From IMG/VR virus record IMGVR_UViG_3300036859_000232, positions 1 through 64,000 of that record: a DNA stretch of 64,000 bases; one strand, 5' to 3'. A program made the position numbers and the translations under genes. The notes below the pieces were generated by a model. The model saw only the letters and a program-made list of their open reading frames with translations. It searched no databases and was not told the DNA's origin. The number at the start of each line of letters is the position of its first letter. Position 1 is the stretch's first letter. Of the stretch, positions 15,965-22,839 are shown one piece after another. The DNA comes from a virus.

Positions 15965-16593
15965 GCGACGGGTGACTCCACGTCCGATGCGGTTGGGTTA
16001 TAGACGCACCATGTCCCTTGGTAGGAGTCTGTGAGCGGGACGTATCCGGCGTCGGTGAGGATGGCGTCTATGTCGTCCAGGTACTCGGGGGCGTACTCGT
16101 CGCGCTGGTCGTCGGTCAGCTGGTCGTACTCTGCCGAAAGCTTCGAGAGCCGGACATACGCGGAGACGTAATCGGCTCCCGGTTTGTCGCTGACCAGGGC
16201 CGATGCGTCAGAGACGAACGTTCGGACGTTGCCCGTGAGCGTGTCCCGGCCGGTATCCCGTTGGACCAGTGGGTCCCCATGCGCCGATTCTCTGTGCTCG
16301 TCGCCGCAGATGGAGCACTCATACGGCGCAAGTAGCTCATGGCATCGGCCACAGTAGTCGGGGGAGTCTCCAGAGTGAACGTTGATACTCAGGATCACTT
16401 TCGGGAACTCGCCGGAGTCGAAAGAGTGTTCGTCCATGCGGTCGATCCCGTCATGCTGAGCGATCCGGTCTAGGCGTTCTTCGGTCGATTCTCCGATGTT
16501 CCCGCCGTTCCCGTTCGTCAGCTTGTCCACGATGCATCCGGGACAGTACGTGTCTGCCGCGTACGTGTAACCAACGATGCTGTCGAAGCTCAT
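15961..16593 (-). CDS. Hypothetical zinc-ribbon protein
   Basis: 210 residues from the ATG at 16593, chosen because GGGAGG lies seven bases upstream, at the end of the conserved leader CCGACGA...CGGGATG. Several Cys pairs (YCPGC near the N-terminus, then YCGRC and ECSICGDEH) suggest one or two zinc sites. The C-terminal part is helical (AYVRLSKLSAEYDQL). First gene after an operator-controlled promoter. No enzyme motif seen. Confidence 0.65.
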   Translation of the reverse strand: MSFDSIVGYTYAADTYCPGCIVDKLTNGNGGNIGESTEERLDRIAQHDGIDRMDEHSFDSGEFPKVILSINVHSGDSPDYCGRCHELLAPYECSICGDEHRESAHGDPLVQRDTGRDTLTGNVRTFVSDASALVSDKPGADYVSAYVRLSKLSAEYDQLTDDQRDEYAPEYLDDIDAILTDAGYVPLTDSYQGTWCVYNPTASDVESPVA

Positions 16594-16619
16594 CCCGTTA
16601 CCTCCCGCGTTCGTCGGCT

Positions 16620-16663
16620 GTTGTCCATGTGACAACACTACCGCGGATCGGCGTACGCGTCAA
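16620..16663 (-). promoter_or_regulatory. Leftward promoter with 17-bp operator (copy 3)
   Basis: Minus strand: -35 TTGACG (16663-16658), 17-base spacer, -10 TAGTGT (16640-16635), overlapping GTTGTCACATGGACAAC (16636-16620; 6-bp perfect arms). The operator would cover the start region. The leader GCCGACGAACGCGGGAGG follows. Confidence 0.7.
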
Positions 16664-17046
16664 TATCCGGCTTCGCGCAAAGCCTCCCCTATGGCGTCAT
16701 AATCCGGTCCGAGGAGCTGACGGAGTTTCGCGGTTTGCGCGCGCATCTGTGAGAACGTCCGCTCCGTCTCGCGGCTAGGCGTCATGCCTAGTTCGTCGCA
16801 CATGTCGAAGTGGTCGGCGCAAGATTCCACGATCGACGCGTCCGAGAATAGGCAACCGAGAACGTCTTTCGCGGACGGTTCGCCTAGCGCGGATCCGGTC
16901 CAGAACGGGACAGTCATCCGGCGACGTCGATACCAAAGGGTGACCCGCCAACCGTTTGCGCCACTGTCGTCCTTCCATGGTGCGGGCTCGCCGGTAAACT
17001 CGACGTCCGCGCGGATTTGGTCGAGTGTCACGATGTCTGTTTGCAT
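16660..17046 (-). CDS. Hypothetical protein
   Basis: 128 residues, ATG at 17046 (TGATG overlap). Mixed alpha/beta with a Trp/Arg-rich strand region (WRVTLWYRRRRMTVPFW) and a C-terminal helix. Its last codons overlap the -35 of the next promoter. Family not recognised. Confidence 0.65.
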   Translation of the reverse strand: MQTDIVTLDQIRADVEFTGEPAPWKDDSGANGWRVTLWYRRRRMTVPFWTGSALGEPSAKDVLGCLFSDASIVESCADHFDMCDELGMTPSRETERTFSQMRAQTAKLRQLLGPDYDAIGEALREAGY

Positions 17047-17396
17047 CAGTAGTCCTTCTCTTCCGTTATGAGTCGTTCCCGGATGACCATCAGACCGTCG
17101 CCAGCGTTCCGGAGATCGTCATACGTCGCGTCCCCCGCGTCCACCGCCGATAGGATCATGTCGAGGACATAGGAGTCCTCGCGTGCTTGGTCCTCGGCTC
17201 CCATCATCAGACCCGGCCGGTACTCCCACGCGTCAGGGATCGTCTCGTCTCGCCGGTAGAGCGCTTCCGCGATGGCGAACGCGGCTCCCATGACGGTCCC
17301 CCATTCGTCTCCGTCGAATGAGTCGTTCACGATCCCTTCAACTATTGACAGACCGGGTGTTACGTCGTCGGTCGCGACGTCGAATCGCGCGGTCAT
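17046..17396 (-). CDS. Hypothetical acidic protein
   Basis: 116 residues, ATG at 17396 (ATGA overlap). Acidic, helical in the middle (GAAFAIAEALYRRDE). No motif recognised. Co-translated with both neighbours. Confidence 0.65.
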   Translation of the reverse strand: MTARFDVATDDVTPGLSIVEGIVNDSFDGDEWGTVMGAAFAIAEALYRRDETIPDAWEYRPGLMMGAEDQAREDSYVLDMILSAVDAGDATYDDLRNAGDGLMVIRERLITEEKDY

Positions 17397-17572
17397 TTAG
17401 CATCCCTCCCGCAGGAGTCCACCGAATCCCCGCACATGTCGCAAATCACGTCTGACGCGGGTAGAACGTTCCGTGTTCCGTCCACGTCTACGATTGCGAC
17501 TGGTGCGGTCTCGTCCGTCGAAACGCTTAAAAGCGTTCCCGTTCGGCCGTTGTGTCGGATAGTGACTGTCAT
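17393..17572 (-). CDS. Hypothetical small protein with CxxC
   Basis: 59 residues from the ATG at 17572, with GGGAGG upstream at the end of the conserved leader. The N-terminus is a small beta barrel-like pattern (TVTIRHNGRTGTLLSVS) and the C-terminus has ICDMCGDSVDSC, possibly metal binding. First gene after the promoter at 17598-17640. Confidence 0.65.
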   Translation of the reverse strand: MTVTIRHNGRTGTLLSVSTDETAPVAIVDVDGTRNVLPASDVICDMCGDSVDSCGRDAK

Positions 17573-17597
17573 CCCGGAAACCTCCCGTCTCGTCGGT

Positions 17598-17640
17598 GTT
17601 GTCACATTGACAACATACCCTCTCGCGCGTCGTCTGTCAA
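17598..17640 (-). promoter_or_regulatory. Leftward promoter with perfect 17-bp operator (copy 2)
   Basis: Minus strand: consensus -35 TTGACA (17640-17635), exact 17-base spacer, -10 TATGTT (17617-17612), and the palindrome GTTGTCAATGTGACAAC (17614-17598, 7+3+7) overlapping the -10. It lies within the last codons of the upstream gene. Confidence 0.8.
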
Positions 17641-18000
17641 CACGTCAGGGACGACGATTCCACTTGGCGTGAACGTCCACCGATCAGCGCGTGTCCGGTA
17701 CCGCCGCAGCTTCGGATTGCACTCTGGACAAAACCGCGCTGCGTTGCGCTGGCGTTTCATCTGACGCTCCAGCGTCCGCGTTCCATGCCAGATGATCCGT
17801 GTCGTTCGCCAACCGATGCCTCGTGCCGCAACCGCCGCGAGCAGACGTGATCCTCGACCCGCTAGGTGATATTCCTGCCGACTGACGACATGCTCGACAG
17901 ACGACGGTGAGAACACGTCGCAGAAACCGATGTAATGCGCGCAGTCGCCGCGCGCGTCTCTTGGGTAGGGTGCGTGGAAGTGATCGACGTAGACCGCCAT
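17602..18000 (-). CDS. GIY-YIG-like protein
   Basis: 132 residues from the ATG at 18000 (TGATG overlap; a GTG one codon earlier is possible). The order of HYIGFCD, EYHLAGRGSRLLAAVAARGI, ERQMKRQRNAARFCPECNP resembles a GIY-YIG family of actinobacterial proteins whose members end in ERQLKNQGGASRxCPLC. Such domains cut DNA in homing or repair enzymes. The catalytic signature is imperfect (YIG present, the first GIY not evident), so activity is uncertain. Its 3' end contains the next promoter. Confidence 0.55.
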   Translation of the reverse strand: MAVYVDHFHAPYPRDARGDCAHYIGFCDVFSPSSVEHVVSRQEYHLAGRGSRLLAAVAARGIGWRTTRIIWHGTRTLERQMKRQRNAARFCPECNPKLRRYRTRADRWTFTPSGIVVPDVLTDDAREGMLSM

Positions 18001-18470
18001 CACCGGACGATAGACGCGAGTACCGACACGATCTGCGACCCGACGTAGTCGAGTCCTTGCTCCATCGCGTAGTCGTCGTCACCGATGAATCCCCAGCATG
18101 AATCAAGCTCGGTTTCGTGCAGGGTGTCGTGATCGCAGATTGACTCGATGGTGACGGTGTAGCCGTAGACCGCGCCGCGCATCCACTGGTCGTATGTCTC
18201 AACCTCGGACTCGGCACACTTCGCGACCAGGTCGTCAGGAGTGCCTACGTTCGCTTGGTCCTTCCGCGAGACGATGACGAGCCCCGCGACGCCGGAATCC
18301 CAACCGCTGCTGTCCATGCACTCAGCGCGGAATCGTGCTAGCTCCGCGTCATGGTTGGGAGTGTTCGGCGTGAAAGGTGATCCCATGCGGCAGGACATTC
18401 CGGAGTGTTCGTACCAGTACAACGGCGCGACCATCACCGCATCGTGTTCTTCGATGATCGACGCGAGCAT
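18000..18470 (-). CDS. Hypothetical protein
   Basis: 156 residues from the ATG at 18470; a GTG at 18479 inside the upstream stop region is an alternative. Alpha/beta, with WYEHSGMSC, VAGLVIVSRKDQA and a C-terminal hydrophobic segment (DYVGSQIVSVLASIVR). Resembles small phage proteins of unknown role. Second gene of the leftward transcript from 18.6 kb. Confidence 0.65.
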   Translation of the reverse strand: MLASIIEEHDAVMVAPLYWYEHSGMSCRMGSPFTPNTPNHDAELARFRAECMDSSGWDSGVAGLVIVSRKDQANVGTPDDLVAKCAESEVETYDQWMRGAVYGYTVTIESICDHDTLHETELDSCWGFIGDDDYAMEQGLDYVGSQIVSVLASIVR

Positions 18471-18471
18471 G

Positions 18472-18582
18472 TCACTCACTCTCGCAATCGTGACCGTTGA
18501 ACCATTCGTTCGCGTCCGTCTCGTCCGTGAGGTCGAACACGCGCCCACACTCCGGACACTTCGCTTCCGTTCTGACGTTCAT
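18472..18582 (-). CDS. Zinc-finger micro-protein
   Basis: 36 residues, first leftward gene of the divergent control region. ATG at 18582 with GGGAGG six bases upstream in the conserved leader. KCPECGRVF followed by NGHDCE gives a C-x2-C...H-x-C zinc site. As the first gene off this promoter it may act in host take-over or regulation, which is inference. Confidence 0.7.
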   Translation of the reverse strand: MNVRTEAKCPECGRVFDLTDETDANEWFNGHDCESE

Positions 18583-18610
18583 TGCGCCTCCCTGTCTCGT
18601 CGGATACCAC

Positions 18611-18639
18611 AACTTACCACCATGTTGACAAACTGTCAA
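18611..18639 (-). promoter_or_regulatory. Leftward promoter of the divergent control region
   Basis: Minus strand: consensus -35 TTGACA (18639-18634), 17-base spacer, -10 TAAGTT (18616-18611). The leader TCCGACGAGACAGGGAGG leads to the ATG at 18582. It overlaps the rightward promoter, so both cannot easily be occupied together. Confidence 0.8.
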
Positions 18640-18640
18640 C
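18624..18640. promoter_or_regulatory. 17-bp operator (copy 1) shared by divergent promoters
   Basis: GTTGACAAACTGTCAAC, a perfect inverted repeat with 7-base arms and a 3-base spacer. It contains the -35 hexamers of both divergent promoters. Three related sites lie at 17598, 16620 and 15849. Confidence 0.8.
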
Positions 18641-18653
18641 ACCCTGCTACGGT
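18625..18653 (+). promoter_or_regulatory. Rightward promoter of the divergent control region
   Basis: -35 TTGACA (18625-18630), 17-base spacer, -10 TACGGT (18648-18653). The leader CCGACGAGAGAAGGGAG follows, then the ATG at 18685. It starts the rightward operon. Confidence 0.8.
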
Positions 18654-18684
18654 GTGTCTTGTCCGACGAGAGAAGGGAGTAGGG

Positions 18685-18846
18685 ATGCCGGGGATGTTGA
18701 TAACGATCACCGTGGACGAGCTAAGGCCGTTGAAGTGGGACGGCGTGAAGTTCACGGTTCCGTGGTCGCAACGACTGAGCGCGATAGCCGCGTTTCGCGC
18801 GGTTGCCGACGAGCTGGAACAACGCGAAAGGGATGGTGAATGGTGA
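18685..18846 (+). CDS. Hypothetical first rightward gene
   Basis: 53 residues (MPGMLITITVDELRPLKW...), ATG at 18685 with AAGGGAG upstream. Beta strands at the N-terminus, then a helix (AIAAFRAVADELEQRERDG). First gene of the rightward transcript; small size suggests a regulatory or host-interaction role, but no family is recognised. Confidence 0.65.
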   Translation: MPGMLITITVDELRPLKWDGVKFTVPWSQRLSAIAAFRAVADELEQRERDGEW

Positions 18847-19184
18847 TGCCACGCAACACGCGCAACTGGTACATGAACGGACGGATTGACGGTCGATCCT
18901 CGCGCATCGAAGGTGGACCGCAGGCGAAGGACGGCGGATTCGACCTCACCATCAACCAGCGTGAAGGTGGAGACGTCGCAGACGGACTGCGTGTCTATGG
19001 ACTCGCGCAGTCAAGTGGCAACCTCGTCCTTGTTGCGACTGCGACGTCCATCGAGGGAGGACGCGCCACCGTCGAGGTCACCACGCATCGCGACAAACCC
19101 GGACGACATGTCGTCGTTCACGTCGGCAGCGAGACGTACTCGCTCATGAACACGCTCGACGCGGAGACGGAGGCGACACGATGA
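18840..19184 (+). CDS. Hypothetical protein
   Basis: 114 residues from the ATG at 18840; a second ATG at 18846 overlaps the upstream stop as TGATG and is equally likely. Beta-rich (ATVEVTTHRDKPGRHVVVHV) with an Arg-rich N-terminus. Unknown function. Confidence 0.6.
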   Translation: MVMPRNTRNWYMNGRIDGRSSRIEGGPQAKDGGFDLTINQREGGDVADGLRVYGLAQSSGNLVLVATATSIEGGRATVEVTTHRDKPGRHVVVHVGSETYSLMNTLDAETEATR

Positions 19185-19309
19185 GACACAGTCTTTTGCG
19201 CGAACTGATCTGTCGGTTACGTGGGCACAAGCCGAAACCGGACGGCGACGGATACCACTACTGCGGCCGGTGCGGCGACACCGTGCTGTACGGGGAGGTT
19301 GACGCATGA
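19181..19309 (+). CDS. Zinc-ribbon micro-protein
   Basis: 42 residues, ATG at 19181 (ATGA overlap). LRELICRLRGHKPKPDG is followed by YHYCGRCGDTVLY, a Cys/His arrangement typical of a small zinc ribbon. Co-translated with both neighbours. Confidence 0.65.
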   Translation: MRHSLLRELICRLRGHKPKPDGDGYHYCGRCGDTVLYGEVDA

Positions 19310-19737
19310 TGACAACGAGCAACCTTCCCCCCGGCGTCGAGTCCCACATGATCCCCGGCAACCGACCGGAGGACGTCGCATACGAGAAGCTGGCCGAAGA
19401 AGTCTCGGACGCCATCGGCGTCATCCTCGCCAGTCACGGAGTCGAGCTTGCCAACCTGCCGGACGAGGGTTACTCATTGTTCGACATAGCGGTGGACGGC
19501 GTACTGGACGTGATCGTCCGCTACTCGCAGACGGAGGTAACGCCGACGAGCGAGTCCGTCTGTTGCAACTGTCAACGCCGCATCGTCAACGTGGACGGTG
19601 CGTGGATCGACCCGGAAGCGACGGGCGACGACAGTGTGTGGAGAGAGACGTGCGACAGGAGTGAGGCGTTCACCGGGGAGCACGTGCCGACAGAACCGAC
19701 AGACCGACAAGACGACAGAGAGGACATGACGACATGA
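19306..19737 (+). CDS. Hypothetical protein with Cys motif
   Basis: 143 residues, ATG at 19306 or 19309. Helical N-terminal half (AYEKLAEEVSDAIGVILASH), then VCCNCQRRIVNVDGAW and ETCDRSEAFTGEHVP, likely a zinc site. Acidic tail. A partial operator-like sequence (GTTGCAACTGTCAAC, 19563-19577) lies inside the gene. Confidence 0.65.
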   Translation: MMTTSNLPPGVESHMIPGNRPEDVAYEKLAEEVSDAIGVILASHGVELANLPDEGYSLFDIAVDGVLDVIVRYSQTEVTPTSESVCCNCQRRIVNVDGAWIDPEATGDDSVWRETCDRSEAFTGEHVPTEPTDRQDDREDMTT

Positions 19738-20090
19738 CCGACATACAGGCGACGCAGACGCACACGCCCGGACCGTGGACCTACGCCTACGGTCAGGTGT
19801 ACGCGGGTAACCCGGAGGACATCGACGGGGTGAACGGCGGTATCAGCATCGGCCACGCGGACCGCAACGAGGAACGGACACGACCAACCGAGCGGGATGC
19901 CAACGCACGCCTCATGGCAGCGGCACCGGAACTGCTCGATGCTCTCCACGTCGCGCTGGACGCTCTCTGGGAATTGTCTCGTGCAGCCGATGGAGACGAT
20001 GTGTTCTCGGTGGACCCCTGGAACGAGGGAGGTATTGGCTACGACGCCATACGGGAACTGAGGGACGTCATCGGGAAGGTGGCCGGATGA
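19734..20090 (+). CDS. HTPGPW-family phage protein
   Basis: 118 residues, ATG at 19734 (ATGA overlap). The motifs THTPGPWTYAYGQVYAG and RDANARLMAAAPELLDAL mark a very widespread family of small phage and prophage proteins of unknown function. The second motif is a helix usually followed by an acidic tail. Confidence 0.75.
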   Translation: MTDIQATQTHTPGPWTYAYGQVYAGNPEDIDGVNGGISIGHADRNEERTRPTERDANARLMAAAPELLDALHVALDALWELSRAADGDDVFSVDPWNEGGIGYDAIRELRDVIGKVAG

Positions 20091-20356
20091 CCACCCGCCC
20101 CTATTCCTCCATCCCGCTCGATGACCGCCTCTCCAATCTCACGCCCCAACAGGAACGCGCTCTCCGTCGCATCGAGTCCGCACACACGGTCATGCAGCAG
20201 GGCAGAGACGAGTTCGCCGCCGCCGTCATCGAAGCGATCGACGTGCATGGACTGACGTACGGGCTGATCGGTGCGCGGTTGGGGAAGGATCGGAGTGACG
20301 TGTTCAGGAGTGCGAAGAGGTTGCGGAATCGACATAAGAAACGGAGCGAGGGATGA
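20087..20356 (+). CDS. Hypothetical helix-turn-helix-like protein
   Basis: 89 residues, ATG at 20087 (ATGA overlap). The C-terminal half (HGLTYGLIGARLGKDRSDVF) looks like a helix-turn-helix, followed by the basic tail RSAKRLRNRHKKR, suggesting DNA binding. No family named. Confidence 0.6.
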   Translation: MTTRPYSSIPLDDRLSNLTPQQERALRRIESAHTVMQQGRDEFAAAVIEAIDVHGLTYGLIGARLGKDRSDVFRSAKRLRNRHKKRSEG

Positions 20357-20553
20357 CGACAACACGACAGACTTACGAGAAGGCCCGCGAAGAACTTTAC
20401 TGGTCAGGGATCCTGTTCGCGGTGGGAGCGCTCACGAATCACGACAACGTTTACGCGGGGATACTCGGTCACATGTTCGACCGTCCGAAGGTCGTTGTGA
20501 AACACGACATCGAGAAGAACCGCCGACTGATCGCCAGTCTCGATGTCAAGTAA
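20353..20553 (+). CDS. Hypothetical protein
   Basis: 66 residues, ATG at 20353 (ATGA overlap). One hydrophobic stretch (ELYWSGILFAVGALTN) and a basic second half. Function unknown. Confidence 0.6.
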   Translation: MTTTRQTYEKAREELYWSGILFAVGALTNHDNVYAGILGHMFDRPKVVVKHDIEKNRRLIASLDVK

Positions 20554-21055
20554 GCCGCTCGTCGGTCACCATCGTCCGGTAAAAGGGCTGACGAACGACT
20601 GGCTCACTCCACCGTCGATCATCGAAGCGCTCGGACCGTTCGACTTGGACCCCTGCGCGAGCGTCGATCAACCGTGGGAGACAGCTCGCACGCAATGGAC
20701 ACACGGTGGGTTAGAAGTTCCGTGGACTGGATTCACGTGGATGAATCCTCCGTTCGGACGCGATATTCCCGCGTGGCTGAAACGCATGACCGAACACGAC
20801 AACGGGATCGCCCTTTGCGCGGTGAGGACTGAGACGACGTGGTTCCGCGATTACGTGTGGAACGAGGCTGACGCGATCCTGTTCCTCCATCGTCGTCCAC
20901 ACTTCCACTATCCGGTGACAGGAGTACGCGCTAAGTCGAACAGCGGCGTTCCGATCTGTCTCGCAGGATACGGACTACTCGCGATGGAGCGATTGAAGAA
21001 CAGCAGGATCAACGGAACCTACGTCAGTCAGTGGGAGCCGATTCATCCTCAATAA
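20543..21055 (+). CDS. Phage DNA N6-adenine methyltransferase (Dam-like, PF05869 type)
   Basis: 170 residues, the usual length. TNDWLTPPSIIEALGPFDLD followed by PCAS, and WMNPPFG (NPPF catalytic motif), are the hallmarks of the phage adenine methylase family that transfers a methyl group from SAM to adenine N6. A stand-alone methylase in phage usually protects virion DNA from host restriction. ATG at 20543 overlaps the preceding stop by 11 bases. The convergent gene on the other strand overlaps its 3' end by 32 bases. Confidence 0.85.
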   Translation: MSSKPLVGHHRPVKGLTNDWLTPPSIIEALGPFDLDPCASVDQPWETARTQWTHGGLEVPWTGFTWMNPPFGRDIPAWLKRMTEHDNGIALCAVRTETTWFRDYVWNEADAILFLHRRPHFHYPVTGVRAKSNSGVPICLAGYGLLAMERLKNSRINGTYVSQWEPIHPQ

Positions 21056-21728
21056 CGACGCCTTCAACCTCCAACACCTGCGTCGTCTCGATCGCCATCG
21101 CTTCCGTCAGTCCTCGCAATGTCTTGTTCTGCAAGATCCGCTTGACCATCGCGCCCTTCACCTGCAACTGACCTGACGGTGGAGTCACATCCCCCGTTGA
21201 CGACAACGCCTCTCTCTCCGCTCGCTGATGTGCGGGAAGGTCGCTGCCGAACAGCTTCGCCAGTCGCATGAGTCCAACGTCGTCAAGGTCCGCAATGACC
21301 GCCAGCGTCCCGCCCTGTTCGCGGATCCGCTTCCGCAGCTCAGTCACAGGCTGCATCAGTACCTCTTGGATCTCTGCGGCCTGATCCGCGTGCTTCGTCG
21401 CCGCCGCCACTCTCCGCCGTTTGTGTACGGCAACTTCCTTCGCGGTCATGAAGTTGTCGTATGCCTCGGCGCGTTCCTTCCACCGATGCTTACGACTCCA
21501 CTGAGCGCACTGGTTCGTCGCTGGCTTGAGTCCGTACTTCTCCGCGTATCGACGACCGGCCTCCGCAATGGTGCGCTGTCCGTGGTCGAGGTTGAGGTAA
21601 ATCGTGAATGCCTCGTATGCCTTACCGGATTCCTCCGGCTGACGTAGCCACGGATCACCCTTGTACTCGCGGTCGGCGTTCTTCGCGTAGTTCGGCATGG
21701 AGATGGGGGAACGCGCGAGTTCGGACAT
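21024..21728 (-). CDS. Probable terminase small subunit / DNA-recognition protein
   Basis: 234 residues from the ATG at 21728; a GTG at 21764 would add 12 residues, and no clear Shine-Dalgarno decides. AYEAFTIYLNLDHGQRTIAE and QCAQWSRKHRWKERAEAYD match the helix-turn-helix region of many terminase small subunits. A coiled helical middle and an acidic tail follow. It is leftward inside a rightward region and ten kilobases from terL, which is unusual. Other DNA-binding roles are possible. Confidence 0.5.
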   Translation of the reverse strand: MSELARSPISMPNYAKNADREYKGDPWLRQPEESGKAYEAFTIYLNLDHGQRTIAEAGRRYAEKYGLKPATNQCAQWSRKHRWKERAEAYDNFMTAKEVAVHKRRRVAAATKHADQAAEIQEVLMQPVTELRKRIREQGGTLAVIADLDDVGLMRLAKLFGSDLPAHQRAEREALSSTGDVTPPSGQLQVKGAMVKRILQNKTLRGLTEAMAIETTQVLEVEGVVIEDESAPTD

Positions 21729-21782
21729 GCCACGAACGGTACTCCGAGTTGTTGTGGTCGTCACGGTAGCCCAAAGGAGTGA

Positions 21783-21811
21783 TGGACAATTGTGGAATGA
21801 TGTGGTATACT
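21783..21811 (+). promoter_or_regulatory. Rightward promoter
   Basis: -35 TGGACA (21783-21788), 17-base spacer, near-consensus -10 TATACT (21806-21811). A 56-base leader with GAGGGGGTG leads to the ATG at 21868. No copy of the 17-bp palindrome is seen. Confidence 0.75.
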
Positions 21812-21867
21812 AGTTCAGCGGTGAGCTACGGGTCACTGACAACTGAATAGAGAGGGGGTGAACACGA

Positions 21868-22160
21868 ATGGGTGAGATCATCTCAGCAGTCGAGGGAACC
21901 ACGTACTCGATGCGCTACGCCGATCGCGTGGACGAGCACGTCGTCGGACCGAAGTGCACCGAGAACAAACTCGTTACGAGTTGCAGGCACTCGACGGCAC
22001 GGTTCTCGCGAAGACAAGCAACGAGAACTACGTCGGACGTGCGATCAACGCGCAGCGACGCAAGGGCAACAACGCTGCACTGGTGGTCGTGCAGTACCAC
22101 AACGGGAAGGTGCGTGACCGGATGGACATCCCGGAAGGGATGACGGTTACGCTTCGATAG
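21868..22160 (+). pseudogene. Small gene with apparent -1 frameshift
   Basis: The first frame (MGEIISAVEGTTYSMRYADR, then VDEHVVGPKC) has good composition to about 21960. After that the coding signal moves to the -1 frame (RYELQALDGTVLAKTSNENY ... MDIPEGMTVTLR, stop at 22160), while the first frame becomes Ser/Thr/Arg-rich noise. A hairpin AACTCG-TTA-CGAGTT lies at the switch. I see no canonical slippery heptamer, so a real programmed shift, a broken gene or a sequencing error are all possible. The second frame could also start on its own from a GTG at 21954. Confidence 0.5.
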
Positions 22161-22167
22161 TCGAGCG

Positions 22168-22203
22168 GAGGGTCGGGTAGGTCGGGATGACTACCCGACC
22201 CTC
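22168..22203 (+). terminator. Strong hairpin terminator
   Basis: Perfect 13-bp stem GAGGGTCGGGTAG/CTACCCGACCCTC with a 10-base loop, just after the stop at 22160. Only a short TCTT follows, as often seen in GC-rich genomes. Confidence 0.75.
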
Positions 22204-22232
22204 TTGCGTCTCGTGAGTGTCTATGCTACATT
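22204..22232 (+). promoter_or_regulatory. Rightward promoter directly after terminator
   Basis: -35 TTGCGT (22204-22209), 17-base spacer, -10 TACATT (22227-22232). An operator half-site GTCAAC and the conserved CCGACGAGAGAGG...CGGG leader follow up to the ATG at 22265. Confidence 0.65.
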
Positions 22233-22264
22233 TGTGGAAGTCAACCGACGAGAGAGGAAACGGG

Positions 22265-22621
22265 ATGAGCGAGTTCAGGCGCGAACGCATCAACTTCCGA
22301 ATCGAGGTCCACGGCGAGATGGACATCGAGTACGAGGTTGGCGTCGAAACTCCGAAGCAAGCCTTCTGCCGAACGTACGACACGTCGTACACGAGCACCA
22401 TCCAGGACATCGTCAAGAACGCTCACGACTTCTATTTCACCATCGAACCTACCGACATAGGCGATGACGACACCTGCCCCGACTGTGAGGGCACCGGCAT
22501 GGTCATGCACGGACCGAACGAGGTCACGTGCGGCACGTGCGAGGGAGCCAAGACGTACGGCGGTCACACGGAAGTTGACCGAGCAGTCGAGATCGCGACC
22601 GGGGAAGGACCGCCGTTCTGA
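22265..22621 (+). CDS. Hypothetical protein with DnaJ-type zinc finger
   Basis: 118 residues from the ATG at 22265 (GAGGAAACGGG upstream). A beta-rich N-terminal domain is followed by CPDCEGTGMV...CGTCEGAKTY, a pair of CxxCxGxG-like repeats as in the DnaJ cysteine-rich domain. No J-domain is present, so it is not a DnaJ homologue; a protein- or RNA-binding role is possible. Confidence 0.7.
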   Translation: MSEFRRERINFRIEVHGEMDIEYEVGVETPKQAFCRTYDTSYTSTIQDIVKNAHDFYFTIEPTDIGDDDTCPDCEGTGMVMHGPNEVTCGTCEGAKTYGGHTEVDRAVEIATGEGPPF

Positions 22622-22839
22622 TGCCACTCCAACCATTGCTCCGCGTGTACGTCTGCAACGACTTCACTGGTTACTGGCCGGTCGGTACAGCCGCGGTGAT
22701 CGTTGCGAACGGAGAGGTCGCTGCACTGAACTTGCTTCACGGTGAACTAGAGAAGCGTGGATTACCTGTCAGCGGAACGGTTCATGAAATTGAGACATAC
22801 GACCCGTCAGTCACCATCCTCTGCGACGGCAACTACTGA
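22621..22839 (+). CDS. Hypothetical protein
   Basis: 72 residues, ATG at 22621 (TGATG overlap). Alpha/beta, with YWPVGTAAVIVANGEVAALN. This looks like a small family common in phages but I cannot name it. Confidence 0.6.
   Translation: MPLQPLLRVYVCNDFTGYWPVGTAAVIVANGEVAALNLLHGELEKRGLPVSGTVHEIETYDPSVTILCDGNY

Noticed and set aside
18241-18684. Extended plus-strand frame ahead of the first rightward gene
   Set aside because: It runs through the divergent promoters and the leftward genes; the start at 18685 has the Shine-Dalgarno.
19563-19577. GTTGCAACTGTCAAC as a fifth operator
   Set aside because: Spacing differs by two bases from the other sites, it is inside a coding region and no promoter is near.
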